Shown here: positions 44,253 through 56,985 of the stretch, in pieces | Numbering within the stretch: the first letter of the stretch is position 1 | How the letters are laid out: each line of letters starts with the position of its first letter | Source: Zygnema cylindricum | Lineage: Eukaryota > Streptophyta > Zygnematophyceae > Zygnematales > Zygnemataceae | Direction: 5' to 3' | Length of the DNA: 64,000 bases | NCBI GenBank assembly: GCA_037447655.1 | Contig: JBBHKE010003095.1 | Coordinates: forward strand, 84,640-148,639 | The notes under the pieces: model-generated | The model's database searches: none | What the model was told of the DNA's origin: nothing | What the model saw: only the letters and a program-made list of their open reading frames with translations | Made by a program: the position numbers and the translations under genes

Positions 44253-44362
44253 CTTAATTAACGTTAAGGAAAAATTAAAATCATGTATCCTATTTGAGGA
44301 AAAAAATCAAAATTTTAAGAGCCCAAATTAGTGTCGTTGACACTAATAACGATGCGCGGTGT

Positions 44363-44742
44363 ACTGTAGTTACGCTATTTATTTCGCAAATCATAGGGAA
44401 CGCGACAAAGCGTCACAAATCTGACACGGTAGTAACACTATTCATTTCGCAAATCTTAGGGAACGCGACAAATCGTAATTATTGACTTATTCATACGTCG
44501 CACATTGGTTAATTTTGTACTTTTTCGGTTACGGGCGGGCACGGTTAGTCGCGAGAAATTGAGATTCGGTTAAATTTTATTTTCGTAAACGTCGGTCGGT
44601 TAACGGTTAACAATTTTTGAGCGTGACATAACCCGGTCGAGCGTCGGTTACTCGGATTTTGAAAAAAAAAACGGTCGGTTTCGGTTATGTAAAATTTTGA
44701 CTTTTGCGACCTCTGCTTGGAGTCTCGGACATTACAATAGTG
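44363..44742. repeat. Foldback arm fragment continuing from 36580-36649
   Basis: TTTCGCAAATCATAGGGAAC and related words match 32210-32300; GGTCGGTTAACGG matches the inner arm. With 36580-36649 it forms the sequence into which the MITE carrying copia was inserted. Confidence 0.65.
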
Positions 44743-44744
44743 TA

Positions 44745-45283
44745 CACCGCCAATCGTTATTAGCGTGTAAGTTTTTTTAGCGTATAAAAATAATTACCGT
44801 GGTGTACGCTATTTAAGAATTTGAAAATTTTGGAAAAAATCATACATTCTAATTGTTTGGTTATGGTAATTTGGATCTTTGAAAAAAAAATGTCGGTTGC
44901 AAACATGCTTACACTAATATAGGTCTCCGTACAAAATCTGACAAATTGTACACAAATCGTACATGAACACGGTCAAAACGCGGCTGTCGAACAAATATGT
45001 GCGAGCGGGATTTTTTACGACCTGTTTTTTTTTTCCTTTTTAGAACGCACATTCTCATGCGTCTGTGGTTACTAAAACTAATTTATTTTAATTTTAAACT
45101 TAAAAAGGTACATTTATGTACGGTATGACACTAACCGTACACCACTCTATTTAAGAGACAACGTAATGAAAATAACCCTAAATAGAATAAAGAAAAAAAT
45201 AGAATGAACTACACTAATGGAGAATAATAAAAAAAAAAGCGGGACGGAATTAGCGTACACAACGCTTATAACGATTGGCGGTG
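44745..45283. mobile_element. TA-target MITE (family M), 539 bp
   Basis: Ends CACCGCCAATCGTTATTAGC and TATAACGATTGGCGGTG with TA each side. The empty site is seen at 2663-2680 (ATTACAATGTACC). Longer than the 217-bp copy at 1486 but with the same ends and the same sub-terminal AGCGTACACAACGCT. Confidence 0.78.
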
Positions 45284-45287
45284 TACC

Positions 45288-46143
45288 TTTAATCGCCCTG
45301 CTGGGCGTTATGAATCTGGCACCATAATTAAAAATCAGTACATTGTTCTCTTCATTGAACGGATAATTCAATATTATTTCAAGCAGCAAATGGTTAATAT
45401 CCAAATACATAATGCTTGTGTATAATTTATTTAGGGAATTGATAATGACAGTGACTTGCGTGGTTCACACTTGGAAAAATGGGAAAACGATGTCATAAAT
45501 TTTGGGATCCGTACCCCAAATTTCATAAAATGACAAAAAACGGGGCGGTGACGGTTGGAACGGTAGGTTTCGACCGTTTTGGATCGTAGCGGCGAAAAAA
45601 ATATGTAGTTCGAAGCGTCCAAACTTGACAGCTGTGAATAGCAAACGGCAACTGCCGTCCGCCATCGGACATCATGTTCGGAATGCACTTTTTCGATTTT
45701 GAAGAATTACGAAACGAAGCGCACGGACGTGAACCGTACAAGATATTATTCCCTCGCAAACTTATGAACAAACCAGAGGACCAATCAGAAAAGAGACATG
45801 TAATGTAAAAAAAAAAAAAAAAACCCACCTATGGAAAAAAAAGGGTTACCTTTTTCCCACTCCCTGCTGGTACTGCTCCTCTCCTCCTTCAAAATAAAAG
45901 CTCAGTGTAAGAGTCTATGTTAAGTCATTACTGCTTAATTATTGTTAAGTGATTAAACATAATCGCTATGTGACTATGTTTATTTAGTGATTATGTTATC
46001 CATTTAATTTTGCCGTACGAACTTCATGAATATCTTTTCTCCGCACATCCGCTAATTGGATAAAGTCTCCATATGCATTTTTTCCTGTACACTTCAAATG
46101 TTAAAGCAAGTCGACATCACAAACATGTTTTTTCTTTTTTTTC
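45288..46143. other. Repeat R2 continuation and unassigned sequence
   Basis: 45288-45425 matches 2672-2815. 45431-45480 reads, in reverse, as the flanks of the long-inverted-repeat element at 50877-54268 without that element. A 44-codon open frame at 45674-45808 (starts MFGMHFFDFEELRNE) has ordinary composition but no family I recognise; I would not call it a gene. 45840-46143 shows nothing. Confidence 0.5.
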
Positions 46144-46544
46144 AGGGCAACGTGTTAATATTCTCTGACCTGATCTGAATACAGGAAACAATACGTATAA
46201 AGCGGTCCAACAGGTAAGACATGGTTTTTTGTGAAACGCTCATGAAAATCTATCACTGTAATAAATATCGAAGCGAAATGTTTGAAACTTTAATAGTGAA
46301 CTGAGAATTTTGAAAAATTTAAACTCAAACCAACCAGCAAATTGTAAATTGTAATTCGTCACAGTTTAATGTCACAAAGATCTGTATTCCCGATCTATTT
46401 TGCAACTTTGTGTTTGGATATATTATTTGGCCGTACTTGGCATGCTTTGACTGAGTGAAATACTAAGAAAGGCAAAGAACTGTATATTAAATTATCATTT
46501 TTTTTCTTGCAAGCTCATTTTAGAGAGTGACTAAAACTGAAAAT

Positions 46545-46760
46545 TAATCACTTTGGGAAAACCCATAATCACTTTTGGGAAATTGATTAACTGGAACAAT
46601 TTGAGTGTTGAAAATAATTGAGAAATGATCATTTTTGGGAAATTGATTGTTTAAGTGAGACAACTAGAATCAGTTTTGGAACATAGACTGAGTAATTGAA
46701 AATAAACTGGGAAATCATCATCTTTGGGAAATTGACCGAGTAACTGAGAAATAACTGAAA
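46545..46760. repeat. Imperfect repeats with GGGAAATTGA
   Basis: TTTTGGGAAATTGATT, TTTTTGGGAAATTGATTG and CTTTGGGAAATTGACC occur about every 75 bases, each followed by AAC or GAC and later AGTAATTGA. Confidence 0.55.
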
Positions 46761-46839
46761 AAAAACTGCTAATCGGTTGAGACGAGTGGAACGCTTTCGG
46801 GTTTTGAAGGTGAGTAAAACAAAATAATCAATACTAAAA

Positions 46840-47830
46840 ACTGTAATAATTCTTATTATACAAACTAACTATACCTATACTAATGTTACAGACTAATAAC
46901 CGTACCAACAGTAATTTAATGCTAATTGAACTAACACTAATTATACAAACTAATAACTGTGTTAATATTAATTATACGAACTAGTAACTGTACTAAAACT
47001 GATTGTACACAAGTACAAACTGCTAACTGCAGTAATACTAATTATACACTAAACCTAATTATACAGACAACTAGCAGAACCAATACTGATTATACAAACT
47101 ACTAACAGTAAAACAATAATAATCCATACTAAAAATTGTAATAATACTTATTATACAAACTAACTGTACCTATACTAATGTACAGACTAATAACCGTACC
47201 AACAGTTATTTAATGCTAATTGTACTAACACTAATCGCATGAACTAATAATGTGCTAATATTAATGATAAAAACAAAAAAACTGATCTGATAATAATTGT
47301 AGAGAGTTATCTGTACTAATAAGTGTGCTAGCACTAATTAAACATACTAAAAACTATATTGATTTCCCTATTGTAAAGAGTTATCTGTACTAATAACTGT
47401 GCTACCACTAATAACACATACTAAAAACTATAGTGATAGAACTATAGTGATACAAATTGTACAGACTAATAATTGTACTATTACTAGAAAACAGACTAAT
47501 AATTGTGTTATCACTAACTATACAAACATATAGATGTACTAATACTAATTATACATTATTCAAACTTGGACTACTAATTATACATTACTAATAATTGTAC
47601 TAACACTAATTATACAGCATTAGAAGTGCACTAATACTAATTATATAGATTAATAATTGTGTTCACGCTAATTATATATACTAAAATTTGTTAAGACTAA
47701 TTAGACAAACTAATAACTGTACTAATATTAATTATACAACCTAACAACTGTACAAATACTAATAATTATACAAACCAAAAATTGAGTTAGTATTAATTAT
47801 AAAGACAAACATCTCAATAAATTCTGATTA
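46840..47830. repeat. Degenerate AT-rich minisatellite, about 1 kb
   Basis: Repeated short phrases ACTAATTATACAAACTAATA and ACTGTACTAA recur tens of times at irregular spacing of roughly 20-35 bases. A larger repeat is visible: 46830-46935 and 47115-47220 share long identical parts. It lies in what would be the last intron of the dehydrogenase remnant. Confidence 0.8.
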
Positions 47831-48388
47831 TATAGTAATTGTCAATCAGTCATATTTTTTTGTGTTATTCTAGTGGTCGAACGTTGTGACAATTTTTTTC
47901 GATCAATTTCGCATTGGATTCTTAAAAAATTTACCCTTTGGTGAAAACCACTTTCTCTCTCATTTTCTCTCTCCCTTTCTCACTCTCTTTCTTTCTCTCT
48001 CCCGACCTTGTTGAATTTTCAAGTCTCGTGATTGAAACCAATATTTTCTTGCTATTTCCTTTCTTTCCTTACTCTATTTTTATTAAAGTTACTCTATATT
48101 TGCTAAAGTTATTTCTATTTTAATTTTAAGCTTTTTTGTTTTTTACAGTGTATGGCTATGGAACTAAAGGGGCGTCGAATTACGGTAAATTGAGTGGCTC
48201 CGGGTCCTGTACAGACAGAGCCTTTTTTTAAAGGAGAAACCGAAGAATATATTCAAAAATTAATAAATATGAATCCAATGGAAAGATTGGGAAAAACTTC
48301 CGATATATCTCCTCTCATCGAGTTTCTTTGTAGTGAGGAGGGAGAATGGGCTAATGCCCAAGTTATTCGGGCCAATGGAGGCACATAA

Positions 48389-50396
48389 GTTAAAAAAAGT
48401 ATACGACATTTTTCTATTACATAAGTCGGAAAAAGAATACGATTTTTTTTTGGGATAACGTTGGTCTACTTTTCGGGATATTATCGGTCTTCTTTTAGAT
48501 TCTGTTTTTTTTTTGGTGAATTCGTATATATGTATAGGTTTTCTCGTATTTCACTTTTCTAAGTTCCAAAGAGATCTTACATTTGTTGCAAAAAAGATGT
48601 AATTTGTTTCCTTTGTACGATATCCGTTTTTTTTTTTGTTTACTTTTTTGTTTTTTCATTTGCTGGTGTTGTGTTTTTTTTCTTTTTTCCTTTTCCTTTC
48701 TCTTTCTCTTTCTCGTTTTCTTTCTCTTTCCCTTTCCCTTTCCCTTTCTCTCTCTTTCTCATTCGTTTGTTCTTTTTTTTCTCTTTCTTTTTCTTTTCCT
48801 TTTCCTTTTTTTTTCTTTAAAGGTGATTTCTAGGCATATAGTTTTACCATAGTCACCGATATTTTTGGTTAAACTATACCATTATTACCGGTGACTATGG
48901 TAAAATTATATTCACCTTTTATGGTAAACTATGGTCCAATTATTCGAATGTACCTGTATAATCCCTCGAATTTCGAATGTTGTGTAATACGGATTTCTTA
49001 AGTATTAACTGGACCACAAAAATAATTACGTTCCATCATATATTTCATAAAAGTTATAAAACTTCATTCAACGTTGATAAGCATCATATAGCTGTAAGAA
49101 CCAAAGTTTCATGTTTTTGAATCTGCATGTACCGCTATTAGAGTGGAGATTTTTTTGCTTCTTAAAATCAACATATGTCCATGTTCATCTGTCTGATTTT
49201 TTTTGTTTTTTTTATTTTTTTTTATTTTATTTGGGACATCACTAGGTAACAAAACAGTCGTTAAAATGCGTTATTTTTGTAACTTTTCTTCTTTCTCTTA
49301 TAGTGTTTTTGGCGTTTGGTAAGAGACCCTAAACCCTGATAGATACTTAGATTTCTAACATGCAAAAGATAAATATAGTATGAGATCCGTTATGCTCCTG
49401 TAATTTGTTTTCCCATTTATGCACCTTTCATAATTTTTTTGATAATTTAACAACATATGACCTAATCTCGAATATGGAAAATAAATGGAATTTTTAAATT
49501 GCCAACTGTTCTCCAGACACAAAATCCTCTAAAAAATACGGAGACTTTAATTTTACAGAAATATAATCATCATTTATCTTTCTCGTCGTCTTTAGTTTTT
49601 ATCTTTCCACTTTGTAAGAGTTCGACAATACTACGGAATGTGGAGAAAAACAAATGACCCAAAAAACCAAAAGTTAAACAAAAGTTGTTGTTAGTGTTGT
49701 TGTTAAGTTCTATTTAACAAAATTTTAGTGGATATTTTGATTTGTTGGGTACTAGGAAAATGGTAAGAAAAGAAAAATACCTAGAAACTATTAAAAATTT
49801 AAAATTCATTTACCTCGAGACTCTTAACAATCGTTTAAATACTCAAATTTTAGGCAAAAAATTCCAAGACAAATTGTTTTTTTTTTCTTTTCATTCTTTC
49901 AATTTCTTGTACCTTTTTTTACATTAAAATGAGGATAAAAAAGAAACGTTTACGATCGTTGGCATGTTCCGAGTCTAAGGGATTAAATGGGGTATTATTA
50001 GTACTTATTTAGTGTAGTAATAATTGGAGGTAGTTTTACTTTTAGTAGTCTTATTGATCTTTTTTGTGTTTATTGTTCCTTTCAATGTCCTTATTATTAG
50101 TTTCTTTCTTCTTGTTTGTCCTTTTCGTTGTTTCCACCTGCATGGGTTTTCCAGTTTTGTCTTTTCCTTTCAGTTTATTAAGTTTCAATTCCGCCATTCC
50201 TCGTTTGTTCCCAGGTAATCAAATAGTTCCCCATTTTGATTTCTTAATAAAAACTTTCTTATCTAATTCAAAACACACAAATAATTCCAAATTAATGATA
50301 CCGCTAAAACAGTAATTATACTTTATTAGGATTGGGGTACAAAGGGGGTCGTTCAACAGCAATTTCTCTAAGACCCTCTCCCAGAATCTTTCAAAA
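48389..50396. other. AT-rich sequence without recognised genes
   Basis: 48640-48830 is T-rich with TTTCTC and TTTCCC units. Remaining short frames are hydrophobic by composition (poly-T) and do not look like proteins. One hairpin stands out at 48842-48905. Confidence 0.55.
48842..48905. repeat. Stem-loop with 17-bp perfect arms
   Basis: TTTTACCATAGTCACCG (48842-48858) and CGGTGACTATGGTAAAA (48889-48905), loop of 30 bases. Possibly the core of a small foldback element. Confidence 0.8.
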
Positions 50397-50562
50397 CCCG
50401 GAGAGGGAGAGGGAGAGGGAGAGGGGGAGGGGGAGGGAGAGGGAGAGGGAGAGGGAGAGAGGGGGAAGGAGAGGGAGAGGGAGAGGGAGAGGGAGAGGGG
50501 GAGAGGGGGGGGGAGGGGGAGGGGGAGGGAGAAGGAGAGGGAGAGGGAGAAGGAGAGCAGAT
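50397..50562. repeat. GGGAGA-type purine microsatellite
   Basis: About 165 bases of GAGGGA and GGGGGA units on the plus strand. Open frames across it on both strands are artefacts. Confidence 0.9.
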
Positions 50563-50876
50563 GGAGAGGGAGGTGTCCGCTTGGTCCTGCTTGACCCTTT
50601 GCTGTTTTTTTTTTTCGGGCGCCCGAGGTGTTTTTTTTGGGCATGTTCTAAGTTCCTCCGGGGTTATTTTCGGTCTGTGCAAACGCTTGCGTTTGATTCG
50701 GAAGGCTTCGTACATATCATGTCCGCAAAGCGTTTCGTTTTCGTACGGACAAGTGGCTCGTATCACGACACGCTAGTTGACGTAGGCTAGCGTCACGTGC
50801 CAGTTCACGGCGGACAAAAAAAAGTAGCGTTTTCATACCATACCGTTTTCCCCTTTTTCAAGTGTGAACCACGCAA

Positions 50877-53800
50877 CTGTTTTGGTTGCGGACAGTCACT
50901 TACGTCATTTTGTCAAAAAACGTACGTTTGAAGTACACACAGGTACAAATAAAGCACCGTTGAGTACAAATTTGACGGTCAATCGGTTGAACAACTTTGA
51001 CTTTGAAAATATTTTTCAACCGCTTAAAATTATGCCGCGCTGGCGAACGTCGACCGTCATAATAAATTTAGCAATTCACACGGCCGGCGAACGTTTACGG
51101 TAACAAAACTGCGGCGACCACATGTAAATAAAAAGTGTTGCAGACAGTCACTTTTTGTCGTTATGAGAGCTCCACGGTGAGAGAACTTAGCCGCAAAATT
51201 GAAATTTAATCGTGTAATCGTTACGAACTTAGACGCATAGTGAAACGAAACAATTTTAAACTGAAGTACTATAAGTTTCGTACAGAAATATTATAGCGCA
51301 CGAAACGAAATAAACTGTTATAATAAAACGAACCATATCACTTGAAATTAAATGAAAAAAATGCGCGTCGTCACGCGCGACGAAATCGAGCCACACTATA
51401 TACGAATCAACAGTCTTACATCGACAGCGAAATGTTAGGATATTGGGCGAATCGGCGTCGGCCGAAATCGCGCCGTCAAATGTTTTTTTCGGTTCGCATC
51501 AGACCATCAGACCATCAATTATGTGTTGTTTCATTCGATACTGTAATTTTGTGTCGGTTCGGTTTGGTGCGAGCGCCGAGCGGTTTTCATTTGTACGAAT
51601 CGTACGCTTGTCGATTTCGAAAAAATGTTGGTTCGCGAAGCGTGACGCGATTTTTTCGTCCGCGGAAATATTTTATGTGTACGACGAACCGGCAATTTTT
51701 CCGTACGAGACTTCAGTTTCAAGAGGTTTCGTTTCACTTTGCGTCTAAGTTAAATGTAACGCTTAGACGATTAAATTTCAATTTTGCGGCTAAGGGCGTC
51801 TCCATGTACTTGAAACTTAGGGTGCGTCTCTATGTACTTCAAACTTAGAGATTTTTTTTTGTTTTTTAGCGCAGATCCGGCGGACCCGGATTTCGGGTGT
51901 CCCTATGTGTACCAAACGAAATTGTCACTTAGGGCGTGACGATTGTATACGTCGACAATGCCCGTGACGGCTGTCAACGTCTACAATCTGTGATGACGCA
52001 CGTTATTTTTCGTAACTGCTTGTGACGTCGCGTGACTTTTCGTGACATTGTAGACCTACCGCCCTCCAGCCTGTGCCGTTTCACGGTTGAAGAAGATGCG
52101 TTTTGACTTTGCGTCTATTGTCGGCTCGACGTGAAATGGCATCGGAACCTTGAGACCCCTGCAAAAAAAAAATACCGTACCGGATAGAAACGGACAAAAC
52201 AAAACAAACTGTGTACTTCTCTTTGTCGTATTAAACAAAAACGGACAAAACATAGCGAATCGTGTACACTTCCACGTCGCTTGAAATCGTTTGAATTTTT
52301 TGAACAAAACATTACACGTGCAAATACGTGTTCCTATTTGTTTATAGAAAATCCCTAATTTTAAAACACATCGGCCCTGTATTTTAAAGATAAGGTTGAA
52401 GATGACGTTTTTTGTCGTCGAAGTGGGTCGAAGAACACAAGACGACAAGTTGTAGTACATTTTAAATTCGATGATGACGCAAAATGTACTTCTCTTTTTT
52501 TCAATTTTATTGTACGGTTGAAACTTACGCGGTACGGCTCTAAGTTTTACAGGGAAACGACAAAAAAAAACCCTTACTTAGGGCGTGTCCCCATGTGTTC
52601 AAGTAAGGGTTTTTTTTCCGTCGTTTACACAGAAAATGGGACTTCCTACTTGAAAATATTACGCCGTACGAAAAATGGGCAAAAACTCAAATACATTTTG
52701 TGTCATCTTGGAACTTGAAAGGTACGGCGATTTGGCAGTATTATCATCGCGACCCACTTCCAGCTCATCTTCACACTTGCAATGAAATCAAACCGCGACC
52801 TGCTTTTAATCAAAATACTACCCTATTGACGAATATAAATCTTGGGTTGCACGCGACAAAAGTTTTCATTTATTTTTTTGCAGTTGGGAGAATACACGAA
52901 AAAAAATTTGTTTGTCCGTTTACTTATGTTGTCCACTTGTGGGCGTCTACAAATGTCATTTTGTAGACGTAGGCGATTGCTTATGTCGTTCACGTGTGGG
53001 CGTCAACAAATGACAGCTGGCGTCGACAACTGTCCCAGTATATCAGGAGCTCTTTGCGGCGTACAAATGTCAGCAGTTTGTTCCGAGATCGTTGGCGTCT
53101 ACAAATGTCAGCAGTTTAGGTTTCTCAAGTATTGGCGACGTGTACAACTGACACATATTCAAAATAATGAACGCGCAAGTAACGATTGACATAGGCACAC
53201 TTTGAAAAGTACACCGTAAAATCAGCGCTAAATTCCAAAATAACGTTTCAAAATATCGGTTACATGGGGACACGCCCTTAAGCACACAGAGACGCACCCT
53301 GAGAGAAAAAACATTGTTTTTTAGCGCAGATCCGGCGGACCCGGATTTCGGGTGTCCCTATGTGTAAAAACGGAATTAAAACTTAAGGGTGTGACGATTG
53401 TATACGCTGACATGCCCGTGACGGCTGCCAACGTCTACAATCTGTGATTCTTTAAATTGTTCGTGAGAGGCGGCGAGTCCGAATTGATGTGGCGCCCTCA
53501 GAGATTTTTCACGTTTGCGTGAAATGGCATCGGAATCTTCAGATCCCCTGAAATGAAGAAATCCGTACTGAACAGAAACTGACAAAACGAAACAAATTAT
53601 GTACTTTGATGGACGCAAAAGGACAAAACATACCGAATTGTGTCTTTTTCGTCGTCGCTTGAAAAATTACTACACGTGTGAATACGTGTTATAATTTGTT
53701 TAGCGGAAATACTTTGTTTCAAAAAACATCTTCCCTGTTTTTAATAGAAAAAATTGAAGATGACGTTTTTTGGCGTGGCCGTGGGTCGAAGAGCACAAGA

Positions 53801-54268
53801 CGACAACATGTAGTACATTTTAAATTCGATGATGACGCAAAATGTACTTCTCCTTTTTTCTATTTTTTGTACGATTGACACTTACGCGGTACGGCGCTAA
53901 GTTTTAGAGGAAAACGACAGAAAAAAATCCTTACTTAGGCACATGGAGACGCACCCTAAGTGCTCTCACCGTGGAGCTCACATAACGACAAAAAGTGACT
54001 GTCTGCAACACTTATATTTACATGTGGTTGCCGCAGTTTTGTTACCGTAAACGTTCGCCGGCCGTGTGAATTGCTAAATTTATTATGACGGTCGACGTTC
54101 GCAAGCGCGGCATAATTTTAAGCGGTTGAAAAATATTTTCAAAGTCAAAGTTGTTCAACCGATTGACCGTCAAATTTGTTCTCAACGGTGCTTTATTTGT
54201 ACCTGTGTGTACTTCAAACGTACGTTTTTTGACAAAATGACGTAGGTGACTGTCCGCAACCAAAACAG
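50877..54268. mobile_element. Long-inverted-repeat element with nested elements
   Basis: 50877-51184 and 53963-54268 are inverted copies about 307 bp long, starting CTGTTTTGGTTGCGGACAGT and ending with its complement. The sequence at 45435-45480, in reverse, shows the two flanks joined without the element (ACCACGCAAGTCACTGTC). No clear target duplication and no transposase. The interior has a foldback at about 51188-51794 (TTAGCCGCAAAATTGAAATT and complement), an element 52581-53277, and two diverged direct copies of a roughly 0.65 kb unit (about 51845-52577 and 53298-53935). MULE-like or foldback origin is possible. Confidence 0.75.
52581..53277. mobile_element. Innermost Harbinger-like element, TTA target
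   Basis: Ends GGGCGTGTCCCCATGT and ACATGGGGACACGCCC, TTA on both sides (52578-52580, 53278-53280). 697 bp. The interior contains CGTCTACAAATGTCA and related words repeated about five times between 52940 and 53115. No transposase. Confidence 0.75.
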
Positions 54269-54291
54269 TCACTGTCATTATCAATTCCCTA

Positions 54292-56934
54292 ATATTAACA
54301 TACATGTGTGTATGCATGTATGTATATAACTTTTTTTCTTGCTCTTGTTGCCTGCATTTGTTCCCCGTGCTTCGCGAACTTTTACTATTATGTATTCATA
54401 ATTAATGGACGGCTAAGATGCTCGATTTCAAAACCACTATGGATTTTAGATCTGGCATTTCATTGGCCAAGCTTGCCACGAGCCTGCATTCACCACAAGC
54501 TATAACCAGCTCCGTTTTCTACGGAGCACGTCTAAATACGGTACTGTACTTCTTTTTACTTTCTTATCGCTAACGTTCCGGATCGGCGCTGTCAATTACG
54601 GTGATAAGTAAATTTCAAAATTTGTGCCTGTCTACTGGTCACTTTTCTACCAGATTCCGTCACCGCAAATGTTAGGTGCCGCCGTATGACCGTTCGATCC
54701 TGAATTACACTAATTAGGTATATCAAACATTTACTACGTGATAAATAAATACTCCTTTGCACATACTCTGAAAGTGCACATCTTTCGTGCTGCCACTCAT
54801 TCTTCACTCTACAAGCTCACTGTAGCTCTCTCTACCATGTAAGCTTGAAAGGTTAAGGTCGAAATGTATGATGTGATGATGTGACAATCCATGTTACAAG
54901 AATTTTGATTCTTCTGTGTTGATGTTATTGTAGGATCAGACAGGATTTTCATTACTGTTTTTTTTTTGTTATCATTCTGAACTTATCAGAATGAGCTTGG
55001 TCAAGTTTCATCACATTTAATGACAGAAGGAAAATGACAGATTGAAGAAATTAGCCTCATTTTAGTTTTAAAATAAAGTCAGCTCATAGTCATTTTGTTC
55101 ACTAGCGCAAGCTACATTGTTTACTGTTCATTGGCATTCTTGATTCTTGTAATCATTTGGATCTTTTTGAGCTTCTATGTGAGGTACTGTATCACATTTG
55201 TGCAGTGAGTGCTTCTTCTCATCAGCTGCTTGTCAACCACTGAACCGACAGCTAGAACTTTCTGTAACTGGCTTCTTTGGCTGTTTTTTTTTATATACTG
55301 CAGATTTTGCTTCACCTTTGTGCTTAACAAAAGCCAGTATGGAAGCAGTTTGCGCCAATGCTCTTATGCAAACCTGCACATCTGCAGCAGTTAGCAACCT
55401 TGACTCAACTTCATTGACAGTAAATCAAAGGTGAGTTTTGATCTGAGCTAATATGATGATTGCCATTATATGCGAAACATGAGTATGCAAAGCATGAGGT
55501 AAACGTCGTTGGTTTATGTTATTCAATGAAGTGAATTTTCTCTTTATTAATGATTGATTTATGCTTTTTTTTTGTCGAAACTTGGACATTCAGTTCCGAA
55601 CTCTTGGATTTCTTTTGTTAAGTTGTGGGATAAGTCCTAAGTGCATGCGGAATGTGTGAATGTGAAAATACATGCGGGTTTCTGGTGGTAGTTAAGAATT
55701 TGGTTTGGGTGGTTTTCTACCTGACTGATTTTGAAGTTCAATTGCACTGATTTGGACAACAGCACAAAAAAAGTTATTTTATTTTCGCACGAGCTGTTTG
55801 TCTTCTCAGCTTTGAGTTGGAAAATATAAACGTGTGCTGGAAATGGCTGGAGTCATGTCATGGTTTCTGATTTGATGCATGCTTTTTTCTTTTCAAGATT
55901 GAATTCTTGACTTGAGTTAGGTGTTGCAACTTTTTCATTTTTCACTTGAATAGGCACATGCGTTTTTATAAGACTCTTGTTTTACACTCTTGGATTTTCT
56001 TTTTAGGCTCTGGTTTTTTGCTGGCGTTTTGACATTTTTATTACTTACTGATCAGACGTTTTTGATAGTGGAATTAATATTGTTACCTAGTTTTATCTGG
56101 AAGCCTCTTATTTCTCACAGCTTACGTTTTGGCCAGAACAAAAATCTCTAGACTAGCAATGGGTTTTTTTGCTGATGTAGGTTCTCTGAAATTCTATGCG
56201 TCCATTTTTCACTTTTTTCTTTCAGCGTTTTTCAGATTTTTTTTTATGTTTTTTATTTTTGTTTCCGTTGCCTACATTTAAACCTCTAAACCAAGTTATA
56301 CATCTTCCATAATTAGTGTAGAATAATTATGTTATATTACCAAATAGGATGGTCCACACCGTTTTATGTCTGCATCGGGTTTATAATGTTTGTTCTCTCG
56401 TCCACACTAGGTTTTGTATATGTTTCAAAAAACCAATAACTAATTCGTTCAGCCTGTAGTAACTATTCTGAGAGTACACTGCCTGTAAATGCATTTTCAC
56501 ACGCTAGATTTTTTTTTCAAAGGTCAACTTTTGCTTTTTAGACTCCATTTGCATGCTCACACATTTTGGATTAAATATTTTGCCATCCGTATGTTCTCTG
56601 ATTTTGATGCTTACATGGTTTCGAGAATAAGAGAACTGAATAGATATTTTTGGTGAGAAGATTAACTTCGATGCTGTTCACTTTGAATGACTTGGTATTT
56701 TGGCTGGAAGGACAGTTCTCAGTATTTTGGGGAACTATTGTTGTGGGTGGTCTATGCAGAAGCCTAACTCAATTTGCTGGTCTGAGGCGGGTCAACATTT
56801 CTTCATCTGCCCGAAATGTTTCCATTGGAGTGGGATCAAAAACCTCCAAAGTTTCCCCAGTTGTTACTGCTGCAGCAAGAAATCTTGTTAATGGAACTGT
56901 CAGAGGTGAGGTATTCACCTTATTGAATCACGTT

Positions 56935-56984
<50 letters not shown>

Positions 56985-56985
56985 C
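54292..56985 (+). repeat. Duplicate of 2850-5614 (gene-bearing copy 2)
   Basis: Direct copy including upstream region, exons 1-2 and introns. Here it continues into the full gene. 54292-55338 is the candidate promoter and 5' untranslated region; conservation between copies does not single out a regulatory site. Confidence 0.85.

Larger units (their letters stand above)
36650..44361. mobile_element. TA-target MITE (family M) hosting the copia element
   Basis: Left end CACCGCGCATCGTTATTAGT after TA (36648-36649), right end ACTAATAACGATGCGCGGTG before TA (44362-44363). The foldback arm at 32190-32215 reads GACACGGTACTGTAGTAACG without it. Excluding the copia insert, it is about 540 bp. Confidence 0.8.
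46144..48388 (+). pseudogene. Short-chain dehydrogenase/reductase remnant
   Basis: The clear part is 48149-48388, a last exon after a TTTTTTACAG acceptor: MELKGRRITVN, then an in-frame TGA (48191-48193) where the family has Cys, then VAPGPVQTEPFF, MNPMERLGKTSDI, IEFLCSEEGEWANAQVI and RANGGT before TAA. This is the C-terminal third of classical plant SDRs (VNxVAPGPV, RLG, GQVI-x-x-NGG). A much weaker candidate exon is 46144-46211 between TTTTCAG and GTAAGA, with RVNI and GNNTYKA in one frame, where the family has its NISS strand and catalytic Tyr-x-x-x-Lys; here there is a stop and the Lys spacing is lost. No cofactor-binding exons are seen. A pseudogene fragment is the best reading. Confidence 0.6.

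Noticed and set aside
50332-50790. 152-codon frame with Arg/Glu and Gly/Arg stretches
   Set aside because: Composition artefact of the GGGAGA microsatellite.
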